6,048 bases of DNA from Bacteroidales bacterium (GTDB lineage Bacteria > Bacteroidota > Bacteroidia > Bacteroidales > UBA932), in the NCBI GenBank assembly GCA_016285215.1, contig JAEEQI010000149.1, positions 1 to 6,048 of the forward strand, written 5' to 3'. Position numbers and translations under genes: made by a program. Below are positions 1-5,813 of the stretch, piece after piece (position 1 is the first letter of the stretch; the number at the start of each line of letters is the position of its first letter). The notes below the pieces were generated by a model. It did no database searches, was not told where the DNA came from, and worked only from the letters and a program-made list of their open reading frames with translations.

Positions 1-1390
1 AATACCAGCCGTAACGGGCGGGATTCACCCAGCGGTCAAACACCTGCGGGGTGTCGGGTCCGCCGTAAATATCTACGTGTACAGGGTACTTCTTGGCGGG
101 GTCAAAGCCTTCCGGATAATAGATCACGCCGGGGAGTTCCAGCCCGTCCACGGTAATGGTCACAATCTCACCGGTGCGGCCCTTGTAGCTGCCCTGACTG
201 GCAATGAGCTCGGACTTGCCCTTGAGGTCGTGCAGGCGGATTTCCCAAGGGGTCTTGAGGTTGGAGGCCTGGGTGATAAAGTGCTTACCGTCAGGAGCAA
301 AAGAAGCGTCCAGCACATACATCGAAGGGTCGGTCAGGGCCGAAATCACCCCCTTCGGAGAAACCTTATACAGGCCCTGGCGAACGTGGGAATCCCTTTC
401 GGCCAGGAAATAAACGGTGCCGTCCTTTTCTGCGCGAACCAGCTGGATGCGCCAGTTGGGACCGTCGGTGAGGCGCTTGAGCTGGCCGTCGTAGCTCAGG
501 AAGTAAATCTGCTGCCAGCCGGTCTCAAAGCTGCGGACCATATAGAGGCCCTTTTCGGTGAACAGCATACCCTCAATCCAGTCCAGCCAGGTAGGTACTT
601 CTTCGTGATAGATGGCCTTTTTGCTGCCATCGTCCGGGGAAACGGCGTACAGGTCCAGCGTATTCTGGATGCGGGGTTCGCGGCTCACAAAGAAGCTCTT
701 GCTGTCGGCCCCCCAGAAAGGAATGCCAAAGTACTGATCCTCTTTCTCGTCAAAATCGGCCCAGACAATATCGCTGCCGGAGGCCTTTACAAAGCCTATT
801 TTCACCTCGGGATTGCGCTCACCGGCCTTGGGGTAATGCGTGCGGCGGAGAACGCCGTCCTGGCCCTTGGGCGAGTAGATGGGGAACATAGGCACCTGCG
901 TGTCGTCAAAATGGTAGAAAGCCAGCGTCTGGCTGTCCGGACTCCACCAGAAAGCGCAGTAACGCGACGGGCGGCCCAGGATTTCCTCATAATATACCCA
1001 GCTGGCGTAGCCGTTCATAACCGTCTCGGTGCCGTCAAAGGTGAGGCGCGTCTCCTTTTCTGTGGCAATATCCACCACCCAGAGGTCGTTGTTGCGGGTG
1101 AAGGCCAGCTTGGTGGAATCCGGGCTAAAGGTCAGATTCACAGCGCCTTGGGGCTTAATGGGGAAGTCGGTATACTTTTCCGGAGCCTGGAAACCATTGG
1201 TGCGGGCGAGCTTTTTGCCCAGGGTGAGTTTGAAGCACTCAGGGTCTGTGTAGGAGCCGTCGTAAGTAAACGCCACCTCTTTGCTATTCAGCCACTTATG
1301 GTCTACGGGAATGGGCTGCAGCCTCTGCTGCGAACGGGCCGAAACCACTACCAGCAGTCCCAGCGCCAGGAAAAGGATCTTTGCTTTCAT
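1..1390 (-). CDS. S9 family (DPP IV-type) serine peptidase, N-terminal part, cut by the window edge
   Basis: This reads as an exported dipeptidyl-peptidase IV-type enzyme, a family that removes N-terminal dipeptides (often X-Pro) from peptides, usually in the periplasm or on the cell surface. The gene starts at the ATG at 1390 on the minus strand, and 463 codons are present. Residues 1-20 look like a Sec signal peptide (MKAK, then a run of L/V/A, likely cut before QQ21). Residues about 30-400 resemble the DPP IV beta-propeller: repeated 'FSPD' and 'WWSPDS' blade motifs, WVYYEEILG at 131-139 with the double-Glu E135-E136 that binds the substrate amino terminus, and YPKAGERNP at 186-194. The alpha/beta-hydrolase domain begins near 420, and Y442 in DIYGGP matches the oxyanion-hole tyrosine. 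The catalytic Ser, Asp and His lie beyond the window, so activity cannot be judged. Exact substrate specificity is not readable. It is transcribed away from the neighbouring operon. Confidence 0.93.
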   Translation of the reverse strand, partial: MKAKILFLALGLLVVVSARSQQRLQPIPVDHKWLNSKEVAFTYDGSYTDPECFKLTLGKKLARTNGFQAPEKYTDFPIKPQGAVNLTFSPDSTKLAFTRNNDLWVVDIATEKETRLTFDGTETVMNGYASWVYYEEILGRPSRYCAFWWSPDSQTLAFYHFDDTQVPMFPIYSPKGQDGVLRRTHYPKAGERNPEVKIGFVKASGSDIVWADFDEKEDQYFGIPFWGADSKSFFVSREPRIQNTLDLYAVSPDDGSKKAIYHEEVPTWLDWIEGMLFTEKGLYMVRSFETGWQQIYFLSYDGQLKRLTDGPNWRIQLVRAEKDGTVYFLAERDSHVRQGLYKVSPKGVISALTDPSMYVLDASFAPDGKHFITQASNLKTPWEIRLHDLKGKSELIASQGSYKGRTGEIVTITVDGLELPGVIYYPEGFDPAKKYPVHVDIYGGPDTPQVFDRWVNPARYGWY

Positions 1391-1402
1391 GGTATAAAGG
1401 TA

Positions 1403-1434
1403 CAAAGTTTTTTAAAATATGTATCCGGACCAAA
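1403..1434 (-). promoter_or_regulatory. Putative Bacteroidota-type promoter for the S9 peptidase gene
   Basis: Read on the minus strand, TTTG (1434-1431) is followed after 20 bases by AAACTTTG (1410-1403). This fits the Bacteroidota consensus TTTG-N19-21-TAnnTTTG except that the first T of the -7 box is A. Transcription would begin only about 8 bases before the ATG at 1390, giving a very short leader. Position and spacing support it; the mismatch lowers confidence. Confidence 0.5.
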
Positions 1435-1440
1435 GGGGGG

Positions 1441-1482
1441 TAAAGCACAAAAATGGTCGCAGAGGGCCGAAAGTGTGCTTTA
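1441..1482. promoter_or_regulatory. Perfect 9-bp dyad between divergent promoters (possible operator)
   Basis: TAAAGCACA at 1441-1449 is the exact reverse complement of TGTGCTTTA at 1474-1482, with 24 bases between. Inside, GGTC (1455-1458) can pair with GGCC (1465-1468) using one G-T wobble. The dyad sits in the gap between the two divergent promoters, just upstream of the -33 box of the peptidase promoter and about 25 bases upstream of that of the operon promoter. That is a natural place for a regulator binding site serving both directions. Function is inferred; no regulator is encoded in the window. Confidence 0.45.
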
Positions 1483-1506
1483 GGTAGGGTTGAGGAACGG
1501 GCGGGG

Positions 1507-1538
1507 TTTGGATATGAGAGGGAAAAAGGGTAAATTTG
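1507..1538 (+). promoter_or_regulatory. Bacteroidota-type promoter for the five-gene operon
   Basis: TTTG at 1507-1510 and TAAATTTG at 1531-1538 are separated by exactly 20 bases, a perfect match to the TTTG-N19-21-TAnnTTTG consensus of the Bacteroidota primary sigma factor. Transcription would begin near 1543, only a few bases before the ATG at 1547. This helps choose that ATG as the start of the first gene, because the in-frame codons at 1490 and 1514 would lie upstream of the transcript. Confidence 0.65.
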
Positions 1539-1546
1539 GCGTTGAA

Positions 1547-1957
1547 ATGATTCAGGAAGAGTATATCTGGGACCCGCTGAGGAAGAAGAGCGTGAAGAAT
1601 ACGCCCGAGGAGGCGGTGCGGCAGTGGTTTATATCGGTGCTGCACGAGGGGATGAAGGTGCCGGAGCATATGATGGGAAGCGAGGTGGCGTTCAAGCACG
1701 GAGCCAAGGAGTACAGGGCCGATATTGTGGTGTATGACCGCACGGCCAGGCCCCTGATGCTCATTGAGTGCAAGCGCCCCGAGGTGGAACTGGATCAGGA
1801 AGTGATTGACCAGGCCATCCGCTACTGCAACGAGCTGGAGGTGAAGTACATTGGCATAACAAACGGTGCCAAGACTTTCCTTTTCCAGAGGACGCAGGAT
1901 GGCTGGGAGTTTATGCAGAAAGCCCCCCTGTGGGAAGAGATGACGGGTCAGATATGA
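1547..1957 (+). CDS. Stand-alone HsdR N-terminal-like (PD-(D/E)XK nuclease fold) protein
   Basis: A small 136-residue protein resembling the N-terminal nuclease domain of type I restriction enzyme R subunits (the HSDR_N_2 type), found as a free-standing gene in many Bacteroidota. The TPEEAVRQWF segment (19-28) is typical of the family. The nuclease core is visible as D59 in YRADIVVYD and E74-x-K76 in LIECKRP, so the D...ExK catalytic set appears intact. The helicase and translocase parts of HsdR are absent, and no hsdM or hsdS lies nearby, so this is not a restriction system in itself. The role of these short proteins is not known to me. The start was set at ATG 1547 because a perfect promoter ends at 1538. 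In-frame alternatives are ATG 1514 (147 residues) and TTG 1490 (155 residues); some relatives I recall have a longer N-terminus, so 1514 remains possible. Its stop overlaps the next gene's start (ATGA). Confidence 0.8.
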   Translation: MIQEEYIWDPLRKKSVKNTPEEAVRQWFISVLHEGMKVPEHMMGSEVAFKHGAKEYRADIVVYDRTARPLMLIECKRPEVELDQEVIDQAIRYCNELEVKYIGITNGAKTFLFQRTQDGWEFMQKAPLWEEMTGQI

Positions 1958-3402
1958 CTATAACAGAAGGTTACTTAGAGCATCCGGTATTCAAACTGGT
2001 TAGTGAGACGGCCAAGGAGTTGGGCGTACGGGCCTTTGTGATTGGAGGGTACGTGCGGGACTGCTTCCTGGGCCGGCCCAACAAGGACATTGATATAGTA
2101 GTAGAGGGGAGTGGCATTGCCCTGGCCGAAGCCCTGGCCAAGAAGACCAAGGCGCGGGTGTCGGTGTTCAAGAACTTTGGCACCGCTATGCTCAAGTACC
2201 ACGGGATGGAGGTGGAATTTGTGGGCGCCCGCAAGGAGAGTTATCACAGAGATTCCCGCAAACCCATAGTGGAGGACGGCACGCTGGAGGAAGATCAGCT
2301 CAGAAGAGACTTCACTATTAACGCGATGGCCTTCAGCCTGCAGGCCGAAGACTACGGAGCCCTTGTGGACCCCTTCGGGGGCATCAAGGACCTGGCGGCG
2401 GGCATCATCCGCACCCCGCTGGAGCCGGAACAGACCTACTCCGACGACCCTCTGAGAATGCTCAGGGCCATCCGGTTTGCCGCCCGGCTGAGTACGCCGG
2501 AGCATAAGTTCACCATAGTGCCGGAGAGCATCGCCGCTATGAAAGCGATGGCCGACAGAATGCAGATTCTCTCCAAGGAGCGCATCGTGGAAGAGCTCAA
2601 CAAGATGCTGATGACCGACCACCCTTCTATGGCCTTTGAGACCCTGGAAGAGACCGGTCTTCTGAAACAGTTCCTGCCGGAGCTGAGCCGCCTCAAGGGC
2701 GTGGAAACGGTAGACGGCAAGGGACATAAGGAAAACTTCACCCACACGCTCCAGGTACTGGAGAACGTGATCCTCTTTGAGAAGGAAGAGGGCCGCGAGC
2801 CCAATCTGTGGCTCCACTGGGCCGCCCTGCTGCACGACATTGGAAAGCCCATTTCCAAGCGTTATGTGGCCGGTCAGGGCTGGACCTTCCACGGTCACGA
2901 GGTGGTGGGCGCCCGTATGGTGCCGGAGATTTTCCAGAAACTCAAGATGCCGCTCAACGAGAAGATGAAGTACGTTCAGAAGCTCGTTAACCTGCATCTG
3001 AGGCCCATTGCCCTGGTAGACGACGAAGTCACGGACAGCGCCGTCCGCCGCCTGCTCTTTGACGCCGGCGAGGACATTGACGACCTGATGCTCCTGTGCA
3101 ACGCGGACATCACGTCCAAGAACCCCACCAAGGTGGCCCGCCTCCGCCGCAACTTTGAGCTGGTGAAGGAAAAGATGGCCGAAGTAGAGGCCAAGGACGA
3201 GATTCGCAACTGGAAGAACCCCATTACCGGAGATTATATTATGCAGCTCTTCGGCCTGTCGCCCTGCAATACCATTGGACAGCTGAAGGAAATGGTGAAA
3301 AACGCCGTCCTGGACGGCGAGATCCCCTACACCTTTGAAGCGGCCGATGCCTATATGAGGGCCAAAGCCGGGGAAATGGGCCTGGAACCCAATGATCAGT
3401 GA
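1954..3402 (+). CDS. cca: CCA tRNA nucleotidyltransferase with HD domain
   Basis: This enzyme adds or repairs the 3'-terminal CCA of tRNAs, using CTP and ATP without a nucleic-acid template, in the cytoplasm. The 482 residues are in the normal range for Bacteroidota members. The polymerase-beta-type head shows GGYVRD (31-36), the metal-binding pair D45-x-D47, a third carboxylate at E88 (EVEFVGARKE), and RRDFTINAMA (117-126). The RNA-binding/neck region follows with DPLRMLRAIRFAARL (165-179). An HD-type domain has H264, H294-D295 (HDIGKP), FHGHE at 312-316 and D385, so it may add phosphohydrolase activity. Poly(A) polymerases of the same class look alike, but one copy in this setting is most likely the CCA enzyme. 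The start is the ATG at 1954, which overlaps the preceding stop by 4 bases; an in-frame GTG at 1930 would lie further inside the upstream gene. It overlaps xerC by 11 bases, suggesting translational coupling. Confidence 0.9.
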   Translation: MTITEGYLEHPVFKLVSETAKELGVRAFVIGGYVRDCFLGRPNKDIDIVVEGSGIALAEALAKKTKARVSVFKNFGTAMLKYHGMEVEFVGARKESYHRDSRKPIVEDGTLEEDQLRRDFTINAMAFSLQAEDYGALVDPFGGIKDLAAGIIRTPLEPEQTYSDDPLRMLRAIRFAARLSTPEHKFTIVPESIAAMKAMADRMQILSKERIVEELNKMLMTDHPSMAFETLEETGLLKQFLPELSRLKGVETVDGKGHKENFTHTLQVLENVILFEKEEGREPNLWLHWAALLHDIGKPISKRYVAGQGWTFHGHEVVGARMVPEIFQKLKMPLNEKMKYVQKLVNLHLRPIALVDDEVTDSAVRRLLFDAGEDIDDLMLLCNADITSKNPTKVARLRRNFELVKEKMAEVEAKDEIRNWKNPITGDYIMQLFGLSPCNTIGQLKEMVKNAVLDGEIPYTFEAADAYMRAKAGEMGLEPNDQ

Positions 3403-4366
3403 GTATATAGCATATCTGCGCGATGTCCGGAGGTACTCGCCCCGGACGCAGACGCTGTACCAGGAAGCCCTGACGGAGTTCTCTGAATGGGCAGGAGATA
3501 CGCTCGACCCTTTGGGTCTCGGTATGACAAAAAACCTGATTCCATCTAGGATAAGAGAGTACGAGGCCCATCTCATTGAGAAGGGGCTTAAGCCGCGGAC
3601 GGTGCATCTGCATATGAGTGCGCTCAGCGGGTACTGCAACTACCTTATTAAACAGGGTAAGCTCAAGTCCAATCCGGTCCGTGGGGTCAAGCGGCCCAAG
3701 ATGGAAAAGCGTCTGCCGGAGTACTACACGGAGAAATCGATGGAGGACTATCTCAAGGAGACGGCCCACGCAGCAGGGGAGGAGGAGCTCCAGATTCTGC
3801 TGAGCCTCAAACCCGGCGACAAACTGGCTTCGGAGCTTTACAACCGGAGGCTTCGCCGCCTCATCATCAGCCTGTTGTATGCCACCGGCATAAGAAGGGC
3901 CGAACTCATAGGCCTTCAAAAGCAAAGCGTGGACCGCGGGAGGCAGACTCTCCGCGTAAAAGGAAAGGGAGATAAAATGCGAGAAATTCCCCTGATTCCT
4001 TCCATTCTTGAAGAAATTTCACTATATTTACAAGCAGCTAGCTTGATGACAGGCGTCAGTAAGCCGGAAAGTCCGCTCCTGACAACGGAAAAAGGCAAGC
4101 CCCTTTATCCGGAGTTCGTGGACCGGGCGGTGAAAGCGGAACTGGACGGTTACGGCATCAGCGGGAGGAAATCCCCCCACGTGCTCAGGCATTCGCTCGC
4201 AACGGCCCTGTTGGACGAAGGAGCGGACCTGAATGCCATCAAAGAGATGCTGGGCCACTCCAGCCTTGCGGCCACGGAGGTTTATACCCACAACTCCATC
4301 GAGCGGCTCAAGGCACAATATATGAACGCCCATCCCCGGGCAAAAAACGAAGAAAGTCATGATTAA
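3392..4366 (+). CDS. xerC: Tyrosine recombinase XerC/XerD type
   Basis: This site-specific recombinase of 324 residues is expected to resolve chromosome dimers at dif, acting with a partner Xer protein. Residues 1-105 form the SAM-like N-terminal DNA-binding domain (a core-binding helix bundle with RYSPRTQ at 14-20). The catalytic domain carries the full set R168 (TGIRRAEL), K192 (VKGKGDK), H263-xx-R266 (SPHVLRH), H289 (LGHSS) and nucleophile Y298 (VYTH). Spacings of 24, 26 and 9 residues match those of E. coli XerD (R148, K172, H244, H270, Y279). The C-terminus (ELNAIKE-like stretch, then LKAQYMNAHPRA) is the Bacteroidota XerC form, and the neighbouring hpf gene agrees with that. The linker between domains (about 122-155) is some 18-20 residues longer than in typical relatives. 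A phage or transposon integrase is unlikely because no mobile-element genes are nearby. The start ATG lies 11 bases inside cca. Confidence 0.9.
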   Translation: MISEYIAYLRDVRRYSPRTQTLYQEALTEFSEWAGDTLDPLGLGMTKNLIPSRIREYEAHLIEKGLKPRTVHLHMSALSGYCNYLIKQGKLKSNPVRGVKRPKMEKRLPEYYTEKSMEDYLKETAHAAGEEELQILLSLKPGDKLASELYNRRLRRLIISLLYATGIRRAELIGLQKQSVDRGRQTLRVKGKGDKMREIPLIPSILEEISLYLQAASLMTGVSKPESPLLTTEKGKPLYPEFVDRAVKAELDGYGISGRKSPHVLRHSLATALLDEGADLNAIKEMLGHSSLAATEVYTHNSIERLKAQYMNAHPRAKNEESHD

Positions 4367-4649
4367 TGTCAAGTCCCTTAAGTTCAACGCAGACGAGAAG
4401 CTGCTGGACTTCATTGAGAAGAAAGTTGGAAAAGTAGAGAAATTCTTCGACAACATGGGTGATATCGATGTCACCCTCAGCCTCCTCCCGGATGCAGAAA
4501 ACAAGAGCGTGAAACTCCAGACCCACATCCCCGGAGAAGACCTGATCATCGAGCGCAACGCCCACACCTTCGAGGAAGCCGTCACGGATGCCGCAGACGC
4601 CCTGAAGGAGAAGATTGTCCGTGCCAAGGAAAAGAAATTCGCTAAGTAA
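4359..4649 (+). CDS. hpf: Short-form ribosome hibernation promoting factor (HPF/RaiA family)
   Basis: A 96-residue member of the family that binds the 30S decoding centre and silences ribosomes in stationary phase or stress. The length equals the short form (about 95 residues), so it lacks the C-terminal dimerisation domain of long HPF. The expected beta-alpha-beta pattern is visible: a first strand NVKSLKF, a helix rich in E and K (residues 12-30, DEKLLDFIEKKVGKVEKFF), strands DIDVTLSLL and SVKLQTHIP, then LIIERNAHTFEEAVTDAADALKEKIVRAKEK with the conserved 'A...F.eAv..a.d.L..qi.r.K' layout. The xerC-hpf pair is a common arrangement in Bacteroidales. The start ATG overlaps xerC by 8 bases. 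It probably depends on the operon promoter, since I saw no good promoter match just upstream within xerC. Confidence 0.9.
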   Translation: MINVKSLKFNADEKLLDFIEKKVGKVEKFFDNMGDIDVTLSLLPDAENKSVKLQTHIPGEDLIIERNAHTFEEAVTDAADALKEKIVRAKEKKFAK

Positions 4650-5690
4650 TTGGCTGCACAAAAAGGATATATCGAAACGGACCGCCAGGTCCGAGCCATA
4701 CTTGAAGATGTCCGTAGTGGCATCTTCAAGTGTGTATATCTGTTAATGGGTGAAGAACCCTATTACCCCGAACTGGTGTGCAATGCCATCATTGACAACT
4801 GCCTCCAGGACTGGGAAAAAGACTTCAACGAAACCATCTGCTACGGGGCCGATGTCAATGCCGAAACCGTTATCACCGCCGCCCGCCGCTTCCCAATGAT
4901 GGCAGACAGGCAGCTGGTGGTGGTAAAGGAAGCCCAGCAGATGAAGAGCCTGGAAGAGCTGGCCATCTACTGCCAGCAGCCGCTGGAGAGTACCGTGCTG
5001 GTAATCCTGATGCACGGCGCCAGCGCAGACAAGCGCCGCGGCCTGTATAAGAGCGTCCTTAAGACGGGCGTGATTGTGGAATCCCCGGTGCTGAGGGACT
5101 ACGAGATGCCCCAGTGGATTACCTCGTACTACGAGGGCAGGGGACTCAAGATTCACCCCGAGGCTGCGCAGCTGTTGGCCGAAAGCGCCGGAACCGAGCT
5201 GGGCAAGATAGCCGTAGAAACGGACAAGCTCCTCAAGAACCTCCCCGAGGGCGTAAAGGAGATTGGCGTGGCCGATATTGAGAAGAACGTGGGCATCAGC
5301 CGCCAGTACAGCGTGTTTGAGCTCACCAAATGCCTGAGTTACCGCCAGGCTGCGCAGGCGCTCAAGATTGCCGCCTACATTGGCCAGACGCCCCGTTTTG
5401 TGCTGCCTATGGTGATAGCCCCTCTCTTTACGCACTTCCAGCGCATAGAGAAGTATCACGCCATCCTTCCCACCAGGCCCTCTCCCGGAGATGCCGCCCG
5501 CATCCTGGGGGTCAATCCCTACTTCCTGAAAGAGTACGACGCTGCCGTAAGGAACTACAGCCTGCCGCAGTGTATGGCTGCCATAAGCCTGCTTACAGAC
5601 TTTGATTACAAGGGAAAGGGCGGAGATGCCGGAGAAGCGTCGCAGCCGGACCTGTTTACCGAGTTGGTGGTGCGGCTATTAAATATTTGA
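4650..5690 (+). CDS. holA: DNA polymerase III delta subunit
   Basis: HolA is the clamp-loader subunit that binds and opens the beta sliding clamp, working with DnaX and delta-prime in the replisome. The 346 residues fit the family (about 340). Residues 20-36 (DVRSGIFKCVYLLMGEE) match the conserved 'G.f.pvYlL.GeE' start of the first domain; as expected for delta, no functional Walker A is present. AARRFPMMADRQLVVVKEAQ (77-96) and PLESTVLVIL (111-120) complete the AAA-like fold. Further on, LAESAGTELGKIAVETDKLL (176-195) and IEKNVGISRQYSVFEL (210-225) are typical Bacteroidota HolA segments, and the C-terminal collar region contains NPYFLKEYDAAVRNY. The start is a TTG directly after the hpf TAA. 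The next in-frame ATG (4746) would remove the first 32 residues, including the conserved YLL segment, so TTG is preferred. This is the last gene of the run; no clear hairpin terminator follows. Confidence 0.9.
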   Translation: MAAQKGYIETDRQVRAILEDVRSGIFKCVYLLMGEEPYYPELVCNAIIDNCLQDWEKDFNETICYGADVNAETVITAARRFPMMADRQLVVVKEAQQMKSLEELAIYCQQPLESTVLVILMHGASADKRRGLYKSVLKTGVIVESPVLRDYEMPQWITSYYEGRGLKIHPEAAQLLAESAGTELGKIAVETDKLLKNLPEGVKEIGVADIEKNVGISRQYSVFELTKCLSYRQAAQALKIAAYIGQTPRFVLPMVIAPLFTHFQRIEKYHAILPTRPSPGDAARILGVNPYFLKEYDAAVRNYSLPQCMAAISLLTDFDYKGKGGDAGEASQPDLFTELVVRLLNI

Positions 5691-5699
5691 TAAAAATTT

Positions 5700-5730
5700 A
5701 TTGCAAAACAATAATTATTTACTATATTTG
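5700..5730 (+). promoter_or_regulatory. Bacteroidota-type promoter upstream of the ABC transporter ATPase gene
   Basis: ATTG (5700-5703) lies 19 bases before TATATTTG (5723-5730), a perfect TAnnTTTG -7 box with a TTG core at -33. Transcription would begin near 5735, giving a leader of roughly 80 bases that contains the palindromic repeat. It sits only 10 bases after the holA stop, so transcripts from the upstream operon may also run into this gene. Confidence 0.65.
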
Positions 5731-5741
5731 CGTCAAATAAC

Positions 5742-5799
5742 AGATTCTTTACCCCTGCGGGGTTCAGAATGACAAGTTTCTGAGCAAAGCGAAGAATCT
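5742..5799. repeat. Palindromic intergenic repeat: two inverted AGATTCTT...TCAGAA units
   Basis: Unit one (plus strand) is AGATTCTT (5742-5749), a 14-base spacer with the hairpin ACCCC-TGC-GGGGT (5751-5763), then TCAGAA (5764-5769). Unit two is the same layout on the minus strand: AGATTCTT (5799-5792), a short spacer CGCTTTGC, then TCAGAA (5783-5778). The outer 8-base arms and the inner 6-base arms are each perfectly complementary, so the whole element can fold into a nested or cruciform shape. From memory, units of this kind (AGATTCTTC...TCAGAATGAC) are scattered between genes in several bacterial groups. The element lies within the predicted leader of the ABC transporter gene and contains no coding sequence. 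Confidence 0.65.
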
Positions 5800-5813
5800 T
5801 TATACTTAAAGCA

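Noticed and set aside
77..1483. Long open frame on the plus strand opposite the peptidase gene (468 codons)
   Set aside because: The minus-strand reading gives a clear signal peptide and DPP IV motifs through the same DNA. The plus-strand translation has no recognisable domain and is a by-product of G+C-rich codon use.
1547..1957. Type I restriction-modification system
   Set aside because: Only an HsdR N-terminal-like domain is present. There is no helicase part, methylase or specificity subunit in the window.
1975..3639. Long open frame on the minus strand opposite cca and the start of xerC (554 codons)
   Set aside because: It covers two well-supported plus-strand genes and shows no motif of its own. 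Its length reflects codon bias in the real genes.
4003..4030. Possible internal promoter for hpf (TATATTTA at 4023-4030)
   Set aside because: The -7 box lacks the final G, no TTTG or TTG sits at the right distance, and it is over 300 bases from the hpf start.
3392..4366. Phage or integron integrase marking a mobile element
   Set aside because: The sequence and the hpf neighbour fit housekeeping XerC. No att repeats, tRNA target, excisionase or phage genes are visible.
5680..5702. Terminator after holA
   Set aside because: The stretch is A+T-rich but only weak A-T pairing is possible. There is no GC stem followed by a T run.
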